Of a stretch of 36,070 nt of DNA, positions 18,927 through 26,288 are shown in pieces. The DNA comes from Tannerella sp. GTDB lineage: Bacteria; Bacteroidota; Bacteroidia; Bacteroidales; Tannerellaceae. The notes beneath the pieces were generated by a model. That model saw only the letters and a program-made list of their open reading frames with translations, ran no database searches and was not told the origin of the DNA. Within the stretch, counting starts at the first letter, position 1, and the number at the start of each line of letters is the position of its first letter. Where the stretch lies: the NCBI GenBank assembly GCA_031285565.1, contig JAITVY010000055.1, positions 1 to 36,070 of the forward strand, in the 5' to 3' direction. The translations under genes and the position numbers were made by a program.

Positions 18927-19414
18927 AACAAAGCTTTTAATTCGTCACTGAAACTTTTCCCATCTTCCGGAACCTGGTTAATCCGTTGACGGGAAATAGG
19001 AGTGAAGCCAAATTCGGCGCCGATGCGGTTAATCTGTTCGACCATTTGTTTGTACATAGCAATTTCTGGACGTGGTACATATCCGATGAGAAAACCTTCT
19101 TTGTTGTATTTCTCAACAGCCGGTTCCCTCATCCCTTCCATACAGGAAAAAGCAATATCCAATGAATTAGCATATACTGCCAGGTGTTCAATATCCAATT
19201 CTGTTAGCACCCGGAGTGCTATCAGCTGATTGGCTTTCTGCTTAAAGATATCCTTTGCCCGTTTGGTTGGAAGTAGCTTTAAATTTTTCGTTGACGTGAT
19301 CTTCTTTATATCCGAAATGCGATCTACATTAAAAGCCGACTGCTTCATCCGGCAGGGTTGGTCTGTCCCCCTCATCTTTTTTACCTCATTGGGTATTCCT
19401 TTTCTTCCTTTCAT
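18923..19414 (-). CDS. terS: Terminase small subunit (P27 family)
   Basis: This 163-residue protein opens with MKGRKGIPNEVKKMRGT, the typical 'GRP-x-K-P-x-x-x-K-x-x-x-GT' pattern of P27-type small terminases. Helices follow (ALRVLTELDIEHLAVYANSL), then a conserved C-terminal part with FGFTPISRQRINQ. It recognises the packaging site and hands the DNA to the large subunit. P27/HK97-type packaging with an HNH endonuclease nearby usually means cohesive-end (cos) DNA. Confidence 0.92.
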   Translation of the reverse strand: MKGRKGIPNEVKKMRGTDQPCRMKQSAFNVDRISDIKKITSTKNLKLLPTKRAKDIFKQKANQLIALRVLTELDIEHLAVYANSLDIAFSCMEGMREPAVEKYNKEGFLIGYVPRPEIAMYKQMVEQINRIGAEFGFTPISRQRINQVPEDGKSFSDELKALL

Positions 19415-19427
19415 ATTTTGAGTTGTT

Positions 19428-19688
19428 TTAATCTTTCAGAAAACTTAATAGATCAATTATGGCTTCAGGCACATCTTCAATTTTTATTTCAGTTAAGTCA
19501 TCCTTAATAAAGCTATTCATATTATGGATTTCAATTTCAGAGAAGTGAGCACCCGAAGGACTGTTTTTTCCAAAATCCCATTGCTTATCATATCTTATCA
19601 GTAAACATTTATCTTTTGATTTAGTAAAATAGTAAGTAGTTATATTATCTGAATGCTTTTTACAATGTATCGCAATTTTGTTAATCAT
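19428..19688 (-). CDS. Hypothetical 86-residue protein
   Basis: ATG at 19688, TAA at 19428, 13 bases upstream of the terminase small subunit. It is a mixed protein with an N-terminal strand-rich half (HCKKHSDNITTYYFT) and an acidic C-terminal half (IKIEDVPEAIIDLLSFL). There is no signal peptide or membrane helix. I do not recognise the family. Its strand and close spacing place it in the packaging operon. Confidence 0.5.
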   Translation of the reverse strand: MINKIAIHCKKHSDNITTYYFTKSKDKCLLIRYDKQWDFGKNSPSGAHFSEIEIHNMNSFIKDDLTEIKIEDVPEAIIDLLSFLKD

Positions 19689-19734
19689 ATCTTTCCAATT
19701 TTATTTTCATTAATCAAATTCTCCAATTTTGCAC

Positions 19735-19806
19735 GCGTGAACGTTTGGGGTGGCTGTGGTCTCCGATGGATTCGACCTAGAGATTTGACCCCCATCCCCC
19801 CTATAC
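19735..19806 (-). other. Candidate cos / packaging-initiation region
   Basis: The 19,689-19,977 gap holds no convincing gene. Within it, about 19,735-19,806 is a GC-rich island in an otherwise AT-rich stretch. On the minus strand it has a G6 run (TAGGGGGGATGGGGGTC) followed by GTCGAATCCATCGG. In HK97-type phages with HNH endonuclease and P27 small terminase, cos lies beside these genes, so this is the most likely cleavage site here. This is inference from position and composition; no cut site can be read. Confidence 0.35.
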
Positions 19807-19822
19807 GTTAAAATGTTTGAGA

Positions 19823-19834
19823 ACAAACGTTTGT
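19823..19834. repeat. 12-bp perfect palindrome ACAAACGTTTGT
   Basis: A perfect palindrome between the cos candidate and the Xer-like recombinase gene. The related word AAACGTTTGT also occurs over the start of that recombinase gene (near 20,869-20,877), and AACGTTTGG occurs near 19,740. It may be a binding site for the recombinase or for a terminase/regulator. The function is not established. Confidence 0.35.
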
Positions 19835-19977
19835 AATTATTTAATCTTTTCATTATCAAAATATATTGCATAGCATAGTACCATGTATAATTATAACGTA
19901 CAAATACTACCATTCTTCAATTGTTCATCATGTTTGATACAGTTTTTAATCGCTTTTCATGCCATTTTCCGCTCGTT

Positions 19978-20883
19978 TCAGAAGATATTATCCAATGCGC
20001 GTGCAGCGGGATTAATCAACCTCATTTCGTCTTCTACGCTCTTTAAATAGATTTCGGTAGTTTCAGTACTTCGATGCCCCAGCATAACCTGTACTTCTTT
20101 GATTGGTACTTGATTCAGAATCATTAATACCGCTGCTGTATGGCGTAAACTGTGAGCTGTGATTGTTTTTGAATACAATCCAGCGCTTTTAAGATGTTTC
20201 GTTACGATAACTCCAATTCCTTTTGCAGTAATCGGCTTTTCTCCATTGTATCCGTGGGACATAAAAACAGATTCACTTTCATCTTCAACTCCTCTGTATT
20301 GTAAATAATCAAAGACTGGATTAAGTATCTTTTCGGTTAAACCGATCCGTTTATTCCGGTCATTTGCGCCTTTACGTTGGATCATTGCATAACATCCTGA
20401 ATCATTTCGATGTATATCACAGACACGCAACCTTGATACTTCAACACATCGGAAACCAGATCTTAACATCAGGTTTATAATTGCAAAATCCCTCAAGCCT
20501 TTAATGCTACTTTGATCAATTGAATTCAGAAGATGTGTTACCTGAACAGCACTCAAATGACCTTTACGATAGCTACGTTCTTTACGCCTGACTCTAATAG
20601 CTGCGGCAATGTTCTCATGTTCTCCAATAGTTTCACACCAATCATAAAATAACCGCAATGTTGTCAATCGGGATTCAATTGTATTCTCTGATTTACATTG
20701 GTTTGTTAAATCATTTTTATAAGCCAGTATGTCAGCTCGTTTTAAAGCTTTAATATTACGTCCTGAACAAACCACCCATTTAGCAAAAGCATTCAGGTTT
20801 CGCCGGTATAAATCACGGCTGTTTGGTCTGATATCCAGATTATCAGTAAAGTCCTTGATTAATGTACTAAACGTTTGTCTCAT
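19978..20883 (-). CDS. Xer-like tyrosine recombinase in the packaging region
   Basis: This 301-residue protein has a SAM-like N-terminal domain (residues 1-95) and a tyrosine recombinase catalytic domain with all expected residues: Arg145 (RSGFRCVEV), Lys171 (QRKGAND), His244-x-x-Arg247 (HSLRHT), His270 (MLGHRS) and Tyr279 (TEIYLK). The size and the short N-terminal domain are XerC/D-like, unlike the larger integrase at the prophage end. It overlaps the HNH gene by 17 bases. Possible jobs are resolution of phage genome multimers, integration/excision, or local inversion. The dedicated integrase at 31,865 makes a second integration role less likely but does not rule it out. Confidence 0.9.
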   Translation of the reverse strand: MRQTFSTLIKDFTDNLDIRPNSRDLYRRNLNAFAKWVVCSGRNIKALKRADILAYKNDLTNQCKSENTIESRLTTLRLFYDWCETIGEHENIAAAIRVRRKERSYRKGHLSAVQVTHLLNSIDQSSIKGLRDFAIINLMLRSGFRCVEVSRLRVCDIHRNDSGCYAMIQRKGANDRNKRIGLTEKILNPVFDYLQYRGVEDESESVFMSHGYNGEKPITAKGIGVIVTKHLKSAGLYSKTITAHSLRHTAAVLMILNQVPIKEVQVMLGHRSTETTEIYLKSVEDEMRLINPAARALDNIF

Positions 20884-21202
20884 TTTTGTATCTATTAATC
20901 AAAGCTTTGTCTTTATTTCCTTTAATCAAGTTATGTTTTTTACATAACGATTGCCAGTTCGATGAGTCAAAGAAATCACCACAAACAGGGTAGGGGATGA
21001 TATGATCCACAACTTCCGCTTCATTGATAACATCTTCTGCCTGGCACATCACACATAACGGGTTGGATATCCGGAACGCTTTACTTAACCGTGTCCATTT
21101 GGATGTATGATATAGATCATCCGAACGTTTCCGGACGTATCCGGATCGTTCTTTTGGTTTTGTACCATATAGTCGTTGTCTGCTTTTCGGGCGGGTTGGC
21201 AT
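20867..21202 (-). CDS. HNH endonuclease
   Basis: I chose the ATG at 21202 (MPTRPKSRQRLYG); the frame opens further upstream but overlaps the zinc-ribbon gene. The 111-residue protein has the HNH core: LYHTSKWTRLSKAF, then CVMC (zinc ligands), VVDHIIPY (the first H), SNWQSLCKKHNLIKG (N and last H, with the second zinc pair Cys-x-x-His). HNH proteins of this kind act with P27/HK97 terminases in cos cleavage and packaging. Confidence 0.9.
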   Translation of the reverse strand: MPTRPKSRQRLYGTKPKERSGYVRKRSDDLYHTSKWTRLSKAFRISNPLCVMCQAEDVINEAEVVDHIIPYPVCGDFFDSSNWQSLCKKHNLIKGNKDKALINRYKNETNV

Positions 21203-21206
21203 AGCC

Positions 21207-21431
21207 TTATTTGTTGTCTGGTTCCCATTTAATTGAAACAACAGCCTTTACTTTCCTTGCTCCTTTGCAATAACTGCAGGGATCTTCTTTATACTGGTCA
21301 TGTCCAGTTTCATTTGTAAACGAACCGCGACCGTTACATACTGGGCAACGATAGCCGGGAAGGATAAACAATTCACTCTTACTTTGAAATTCCGGAGTCC
21401 GGATGGTTATGTTTGTTGTTTGTGTGCTCAT
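21207..21431 (-). CDS. Small zinc-ribbon protein
   Basis: A 74-residue protein with two CxxC knuckles (CPVCNGRG and CSYCKGA, residues about 31-56), the DnaJ-like zinc-finger arrangement. It starts at ATG 21431 and ends 4 bases before the HNH start, so the two are probably coupled. No catalytic domain accompanies the finger; it may be a nucleic-acid-binding or scaffold partner. Such small proteins sit next to HNH genes in several Bacteroidota prophages. Confidence 0.7.
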   Translation of the reverse strand: MSTQTTNITIRTPEFQSKSELFILPGYRCPVCNGRGSFTNETGHDQYKEDPCSYCKGARKVKAVVSIKWEPDNK

Positions 21432-21452
21432 ATTTTAAAAATTTATTTGTGT

Positions 21453-22304
21453 TCATTTTTTTACATAGAAAATTTCTCCGTTAATATCTTTTCGTTCGTA
21501 ATCTTTCCATTCCGCTTTACCGCTTGTTACTAAAAGACCAAATTCCTCATAAGTATATTGCTTTGTTGTCCTGTCGTTTATATTTTCATAATTGCCTTCG
21601 ATGATTTTTTGGAAATTGTTCGGTTTTATCATCCAGTCGAATGTTGCTACAAACCCGCGTTTGTTTTCTCCCTTTAAAAAATTGCTTTTTTTTGCTGCAT
21701 TAATCATGTCAATGAAAGATTGTTTCCCATGTTCCCGGATACGTGCAGAAATCATAATTTGCCGTTTTTCGGATATAGGATAACGTAATTCACCGAATAC
21801 TCCTTTTGTTTCATGATTAAAAAAACTAACCAAATCTTTATAGCTGATTGATTCCGGTTTCGTCCGTGAGCCTTGGCTCTTGGACATAGCATTATCTTCG
21901 TAAGAAGATATGCTTTTATTATTTAGTTTAGTTTGGTTTAGTTTATCTTTAGTAGTATCCAACCTCGTGCCAACCTCACAACTAACCTCGTTAGTAACCT
22001 CTGCACTAACCTCGTCAAAATTTGACGACCTTGTAATAATTTGATAGGTAACATTAGCATTACCCGCTTTACTGGTGAAAGTGATTAATCCGGATTGTTG
22101 TAAATGATTCCGAGCATTTTTTAGAGTATTAATTGACACATCCAAATCAGCACTGATACGGGCGTTATTACGTTTGAAAGGATTAGTCCAGCTACAGCGG
22201 TTGCATATTTCCAAAAGATGAAAATAAAGGGCTATCTCTGTTACACTAAACTGATGCAACTCATGTAATTGCCAAAATTTTTTAATTTGCTCGATGTAAT
22301 TCAT
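21453..22304 (-). CDS. Phage replication initiation protein (wHTH, O-like)
   Basis: This 283-residue protein begins with a winged-helix domain (ALYFHLLEICNRCSWTNPF, residues about 25-85; SINTLKNARNHLQQSGLI is the recognition helix and wing). A polar linker follows (about 95-150), then a DnaD/primosome-like C-terminal half. The pattern, length and place are those of Bacteroidota phage replisome organisers, which bind the origin and load host helicase. The linker region is encoded by five short repeats that look like origin iterons (separate entry), as in lambda O. The protein repeat EVSAEVTNEVSCEV results from this DNA repeat. Confidence 0.8.
   Translation of the reverse strand: MNYIEQIKKFWQLHELHQFSVTEIALYFHLLEICNRCSWTNPFKRNNARISADLDVSINTLKNARNHLQQSGLITFTSKAGNANVTYQIITRSSNFDEVSAEVTNEVSCEVGTRLDTTKDKLNQTKLNNKSISSYEDNAMSKSQGSRTKPESISYKDLVSFFNHETKGVFGELRYPISEKRQIMISARIREHGKQSFIDMINAAKKSNFLKGENKRGFVATFDWMIKPNNFQKIIEGNYENINDRTTKQYTYEEFGLLVTSGKAEWKDYERKDINGEIFYVKK
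21901..22013 (-). repeat. Iteron array and AT-rich segment: candidate origin of replication
   Basis: Five copies of AACCTC (GAGGTT on the coding strand) start at 21961, 21972, 21984, 21996 and 22008, spaced 11, 12, 12 and 12 bases. Most copies extend to AACCTCGT. Directly beside them, 21901-21960 is AT-rich with reiterated GTTTA words, a candidate unwinding element. Regular iterons next to an AT-rich tract inside the initiator gene is the layout of the lambda O-type origin. Function is inferred. Confidence 0.55.
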
Positions 22305-22331
22305 TAAAAATTAATTTTCCAACAATCGTTT

Positions 22332-23174
22332 TTAAACAGCTTCAACCAGATCAAACAAAGAAGGAATCTCAACATTATTTTCAGCTGCTTTGCAGTATGA
22401 AACACCGTCAAGGAAATATGCCGGGTTCAATTCTATGCCTATTCCTTTTCTACCCTTCAGTATAGCACGATAAGGAACTGTCATTAAGCCCCCGAAAGGA
22501 TCCAGTACAACATCACCCGGATTGCTCATTTGCTCTATTACACGATCAACAATATCGAATTGGAGCGGGCATAAATGCATTTCTTTTCCTTTGCTCCATT
22601 GCACACTGTTCAATGTCCTCATACGGGTGATATCCGTCCAAACTTCATCACTCCAACTTTGCGGCTGTAAAAGCATAAACCCGGAAGGCAACTTCCCTCT
22701 TAATTCAAGTGTCTCAGCTATATTAACCACATATTCAAAGTTCCAGATTTCATTTAATGAGTATCGTTTAAATGCCTGGAAGATTTCTTTAGGTTCCATA
22801 CTAGCTAACTCTTCCGGTTTTATTGCCCGGTCGCCAGAACTACGTGTAAATCCGTGGGCATCCATTTGCCAACGCGCACGGCTGTATTTATCCTTTGATT
22901 TTACGACAGGAACATCAGCATAAGCTTTTGACCTGTCTGTAGCTGGTTTCCTGAAATACAACAAGTATTCCGGCATGCCAACTCCCATTTTCGTACCGTC
23001 TTTACATTGTTCCGTCCAGCCTAACCGGTAGGTTTGATTATTCTCACGTACTACATCTGTAACAATCGTTTTCATTCCCATGTAGGCAAAACCATGCTTT
23101 TTATAATGTGTTATGCAGTCAATATGGAAAGGATAAGTTTCCTGGCATCCCATTCCGGATAGCCCCATAGGCAC
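22332..23174 (-). pseudogene. DNA methyltransferase remnant lacking the N-terminal catalytic motif
   Basis: This 280-residue frame (GTG 23174, or ATG 23168) matches the C-terminal part of phage DNA N-methyltransferases. It has VVTDVVRENNQTYRLGW-like (TDVVRENNQTYRLGWTEQC), MGVGMPEYLLYFRKP, motif I VVLDPFGG (about residues 232-239) and KGRKGIGIELNPAYF. The family normally has an upstream (S/D)PP(F/Y) motif IV and often a helicase half; none is here. Codons still reading P-G-R-L-A-V-I-H-V-K-D-R, typical of the family, continue upstream of the start to an in-frame TAA and a hairpin, so the gene was cut off there. It probably does not methylate alone. The frame itself is intact and may still be translated. 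Confidence 0.7.
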
Positions 23175-23222
23175 AATTCTGTCTTTTACATGTATTACTG
23201 CTAATCTGCCTGGTTAAATTTT

Positions 23223-23246
23223 ACCCTGGGAATTTTACCCCAGGGT
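23223..23246. repeat. 8-bp inverted repeat ahead of the methyltransferase remnant
   Basis: ACCCTGGG (23223-23230) and CCCAGGGT (23239-23246) form a perfect stem with an 8-base loop. On the plus strand it is followed by GTTTTTC, so it looks like a terminator for plus-strand transcription. On the minus strand it lies between the 247-residue gene and the truncated methyltransferase and ends in AAAATTTAA. It also contains a direct repeat (GGGTAAAATT twice). It may be a scar of the deletion. Confidence 0.55.
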
Positions 23247-23253
23247 GTTTTTC

Positions 23254-23997
23254 TTACTGCTCAATAATCGCTATACCCGGGCACAATTCACTTATTGAAG
23301 TTATCTGTTCATTGATCACAGAATCGCGCATCTCTTCAATCATTTGGTTAGCTGCCGGGCTAAACAGTTGAAGAAATACATCACCTCCGTCAATTGTAGC
23401 ATAAGCTTCAACTTGTAAGGTAGTTGACTCAACGCCTTTGAATATTGGTATATTTAAAGTGAAAGCTTCCGGTAGATTACTGTTTACAACCTGTCCGTAT
23501 GACGCTTTCATACTTCCATTCTCTTTACTTTGGCGTTCCATATTTGCGTTTATGGTAGCATTGAAGTTTTTCAGGTCGGATACCAATTGCATGTTTTCAT
23601 CCCGGTTCGGAAAGAAAGAACGGTTCATTTTGAAGAATTGACCCAAAGCGGCAGGTTCCCAGGTCTTTTTGCTGTTAATGCCGAATTCTTCAAATTTCGG
23701 ATGAAGTTGTAAAATGCCTTTTACACTACCTTTTTGGTATTCATTATCTTCAGAAGTAATCAGTTCGATCGATAGTTTCTCACGATCTACCAAAATATGG
23801 CAGCGTTTAGGTTCGATCTGATCCGGATCGGATAATCGTTTTGATAGGAATTCCAAAGGAGCACCGATAACGCCCACAATTCCGACTTTCACGGGTGGTT
23901 TCGGATCCAGTATTTTCATAGCTGATCCTTCTCGGATAATAACTTCTGCTTTTGTAACTCCTTCGCCTAAGTTGACATACATTTTTTCGTTTTGCAT
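23254..23997 (-). CDS. Conserved phage protein of unknown function
   Basis: This 247-residue soluble protein has segments NLGEGVTKAEVIIREG, PPVKVGIVGVIGAPLEFLSKR and FFKMNRSFFPNRDENM, and ends SELCPGIAIIEQ. The length and its place in a recombination/replication block resemble DUF2303-type phage proteins, but I cannot show this from motifs. It heads a tight block of four genes (24,765 down to 23,254) with gaps under 6 bases. No catalytic residues stand out. Confidence 0.65.
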   Translation of the reverse strand: MQNEKMYVNLGEGVTKAEVIIREGSAMKILDPKPPVKVGIVGVIGAPLEFLSKRLSDPDQIEPKRCHILVDREKLSIELITSEDNEYQKGSVKGILQLHPKFEEFGINSKKTWEPAALGQFFKMNRSFFPNRDENMQLVSDLKNFNATINANMERQSKENGSMKASYGQVVNSNLPEAFTLNIPIFKGVESTTLQVEAYATIDGGDVFLQLFSPAANQMIEEMRDSVINEQITSISELCPGIAIIEQ

Positions 23998-24001
23998 GAT
24001 T

Positions 24002-24331
24002 CTAGTAATTTAATTGTTTAGTTGTTAATTCAGTAAGCCTTTCTTTGATGATCTCATTAATGACTTCGTTATGTTTGTAGTCATTAATTGGCTGGGCTTG
24101 TATCCTGTCGGCCATTCTTGTTGCATAATCTTCGTCAACCGGAGTAATGCCATACACCGCTGTAGGAAGATGATACTTGGTAAATGCAGGACATTTTGAT
24201 GTTTTGGGCACATCTATTCTTACAAAAGATTGACCTGCTATTACCTGTTCTGTTATTTTTCCGGCCAGTTGATTATGTCCGAATAACTCAACTACAGCCC
24301 ATGTTTCAAATCTGACTTGTTTAGTTTCCAT
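24002..24331 (-). CDS. Conserved phage early protein of unknown function
   Basis: This 109-residue protein opens with VRFETWAVVELFGHNQLAGKI and then TEQVIAGQSFVRIDVP, a pattern found in small phage proteins from many hosts (seen in coliphages as well). AITP-like VYGITPVDEDYATRMADRI follows. Its role is unknown. It stands 4 bases after the coiled-coil gene and 4 before the 247-residue gene, so it is part of the early operon. Confidence 0.6.
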   Translation of the reverse strand: METKQVRFETWAVVELFGHNQLAGKITEQVIAGQSFVRIDVPKTSKCPAFTKYHLPTAVYGITPVDEDYATRMADRIQAQPINDYKHNEVINEIIKERLTELTTKQLNY

Positions 24332-24336
24332 AAAAA

Positions 24337-24765
24337 TTAATTGTTAGTACCTGTTCTGTTCATTTGAAAAATGTTTGTTTGCAGTTCACCTGGATAAGTA
24401 GGACGGCTTTCAATCAGGTCTCCATCACCATTGTAATATCCTACTTCCCGGCTGTCTACATCCACAAACTTGAAACATTTTTCAGTTATATATTCAGCTT
24501 TGTTTTTCAACCCGCTCAATAACCTTTTACGTTCATCAGACAAAGGATCAATCCGCGCTTTGAAGTCTTTCATTGCTTCTTTTTTCTCATCTTCAATGTC
24601 ATTGATTTGGATACATGTTTCAGAAAGGTTTTCTTTCATTTGTGCAAGCTGGTCAGAAGAGAACCTCTTCATGTAGCCTTTTTCTTCGATCTTATCACAG
24701 TTGCTTGATAAGAAGTCAATACGAGCCTGACCGGCTTCGACGCTTTTTCCAATTTCTTTTTCCAT
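24337..24765 (-). CDS. Coiled-coil early protein of unknown function
   Basis: This 142-residue protein is mostly one charged coiled coil (residues about 15-95; QMKENLSETCIQINDIEDEK...) followed by a short beta part with VDSREVGYYNGDGDLIESRP and a Thr/Asn-rich end. Proteins with a helical first half and this closing domain occur in Bacteroidota phage early operons. No motif points to a nuclease. A recombination accessory is possible. Confidence 0.55.
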   Translation of the reverse strand: MEKEIGKSVEAGQARIDFLSSNCDKIEEKGYMKRFSSDQLAQMKENLSETCIQINDIEDEKKEAMKDFKARIDPLSDERKRLLSGLKNKAEYITEKCFKFVDVDSREVGYYNGDGDLIESRPTYPGELQTNIFQMNRTGTNN

Positions 24766-24789
24766 ATTTCAATTATTTATAAGTGTATA

Positions 24790-25074
24790 CTATGTGAAGT
24801 AATAAGTTTTGTTATTTCCTGATCCGAACTTTTGTTGCTTGATTACCGTTGCAAAAGGGAAGTCTGATTTTGGGATACGATCTAATGCTTCTTTGATGGG
24901 AACTGCATTAGTAAAGAACTTGCATTCTAAACCTTCATGTAATATCTTTACGATATACCGGTTTTCTCCATGTTGCGTTTTGATACCTGCTTCGTAATCC
25001 AATACCTCTATTTCACAATTGATAATGTCTGTTATTGAAGTAATAGGCACCTGGAAGATATTGCGATCACTCAT
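24790..25074 (-). CDS. Small early protein following the reverse transcriptase
   Basis: I chose the ATG at 25074 (MSDRNIFQVPITSIT), 4 bases after the reverse transcriptase stop; a start at 25107 would overlap it. The 94-residue protein is beta-rich, with QHGENRYIVKI, LECKFFTNAVPIKEALDRI and FPFATVIKQQKFGSG. It lacks the helical-bundle make-up of DGR accessory (Avd) proteins, so it is not an obvious Avd. The compact beta composition would fit a single-strand DNA-binding or similar fold (speculative). Confidence 0.55.
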   Translation of the reverse strand: MSDRNIFQVPITSITDIINCEIEVLDYEAGIKTQHGENRYIVKILHEGLECKFFTNAVPIKEALDRIPKSDFPFATVIKQQKFGSGNNKTYYFT

Positions 25075-25078
25075 TGTA

Positions 25079-26077
25079 TCAATCCCAAAGTCCGAGAATC
25101 GTTTCATTTTGAATAATCTTTTTGATTAAGTGTCTTGAATTACAATGTTTCGCCCATCCGAGATAAGAACATATACTTTGTACATAATCCTTATACGGCA
25201 TTTCCTTTTTATTAATAAGTGCAACTTTCCTACAAAAATTTTTCTTGATTGATTTACGTAGATAGACATGGGTGTGATAAAATACATATCCGACAAAATC
25301 TATTCCACGTGATTCGACTGGAAAAATTTGCTCATTTCCTTTCAGATCAAGATTCAGGTTATCTTTTAAATACATCCTAATCTTATTTAATAAATCGTGT
25401 AAATGAGGCTTATTATCAGACAGTATTACAATATCATCAGCATACCGATAGTAATAACTTATTCCTTTTGATTCTTTCATCCAGTGGTCGAAATATGATA
25501 GATATAAGTTTGCCATATATTGGCTCAAATAATTACCGATCGGAAGACCTGGAGCGGAATCAATAATACCATCCAACAAACGAAGCAACTGTACATCTTT
25601 TATCTTCTTTCGGATGATATTTTTCAATATATCATGATCAATAGAAGGATAGAATTTTTTGACATCTATTTTTAAACAATACACAGTATTATTTTCATTT
25701 TTCAAATCACGTTTAATGTGTTTCAGAGCACCGTGTACACCTTTATTTTTTATACATGAGTATGTGTGGGAGATAAAGATGGATGTCCAAATTGGCTCTA
25801 ACACATTCATGATTGCATGATGAACGACACGATCCTTAAATGGTAACCGATATATTTGGCGTTCTTTTGGATCATGAATCATAAACACGCTATATTCAGA
25901 TGTTTTATATGATTCGTTTGTAAGTTCGCTTTGTATTTGCATCATATTCTCATTCAGATTTTTCTCAAACGACTTGACAGACTTTGCTTTCACTTTACCT
26001 TTCCGGGCTTTTTCGTAAGCCAGGCATAGATTATCCATATTGGATATCTTTTGATATAAATTACCATATCGTTTCAT
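25079..26077 (-). CDS. DGR reverse transcriptase
   Basis: I chose the ATG at 26077 (MKRYGNLYQKISNMDNLCLA), which matches the usual start of DGR reverse transcriptases; the open frame continues upstream through the template repeat but only with a TTG. The 332-residue enzyme has motif A KIDVKKFYPSI (Asp about 138), the DGR-type motif 4 GLPIGNYLSQ (about 177-186, with SQ in place of the group II intron QG), and motif C YADD (212-215). IDFVGYVFY is motif E. It copies the template repeat RNA with errors at adenines, and the cDNA replaces the variable repeats. It is 3' of the template repeat and both target genes, on the same strand. Confidence 0.95.
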   Translation of the reverse strand: MKRYGNLYQKISNMDNLCLAYEKARKGKVKAKSVKSFEKNLNENMMQIQSELTNESYKTSEYSVFMIHDPKERQIYRLPFKDRVVHHAIMNVLEPIWTSIFISHTYSCIKNKGVHGALKHIKRDLKNENNTVYCLKIDVKKFYPSIDHDILKNIIRKKIKDVQLLRLLDGIIDSAPGLPIGNYLSQYMANLYLSYFDHWMKESKGISYYYRYADDIVILSDNKPHLHDLLNKIRMYLKDNLNLDLKGNEQIFPVESRGIDFVGYVFYHTHVYLRKSIKKNFCRKVALINKKEMPYKDYVQSICSYLGWAKHCNSRHLIKKIIQNETILGLWD

Positions 26078-26185
26078 AAGCCTTTGTTTCGTATCGGAGC
26101 GTTCGGTTTCCCTACCAACACCTTTTGAAATGTTATTTTTTGCCAAGAGGCAAGGTCTTTGTCTTTTTAATTTTATTGAACATAG

Positions 26186-26258
26186 TCGGGAACCTGAACC
26201 TGCATTCGCATTGTCGTGATCGTAGTTCGAATTGTTGAACGCGAAGCCTGCAGGAGAC
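26186..26258 (-). repeat. DGR template repeat (TR)
   Basis: A 73-base repeat 109 bases upstream of the reverse transcriptase start. It is homologous to segments in the two genes upstream. Across 26187-26258 the coding strand has 17 adenines (T on the plus strand). VR1 differs at 12 of them and VR2 at 9, and no core base other than these adenines differs, apart from the final base of VR2's alignment. The template reads in frame as SPAGFAFNNSNYDHD then NANAGSGSRL: Asn/Tyr/His/Asp codons with A at positions 1 and 2 give the widest residue choice. Confidence 0.95.
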
Positions 26259-26288
26259 AGGAACAAAGACAAACAACCTGTTTTTCTT

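Noticed and set aside
19710..19913. 67-codon minus-strand frame in the gap upstream of the 86-residue gene
   Set aside because: It begins with a non-ATG codon, has no ribosome site, and crosses the GC-rich cos candidate; the predicted peptide looks random.
24337..25074. Possible Avd (DGR accessory protein) among the small genes after the reverse transcriptase
   Set aside because: The 94-residue protein is beta-rich and the 142-residue protein is a long coiled coil with a beta end; neither looks like the short basic four-helix Avd fold, so I do not call one.
26078..26272. N-terminal extension of the reverse transcriptase through the template repeat from TTG 26272
   Set aside because: The ATG at 26077 gives the usual DGR reverse transcriptase start, and the extension is made of the template repeat itself plus basic, non-conserved residues.
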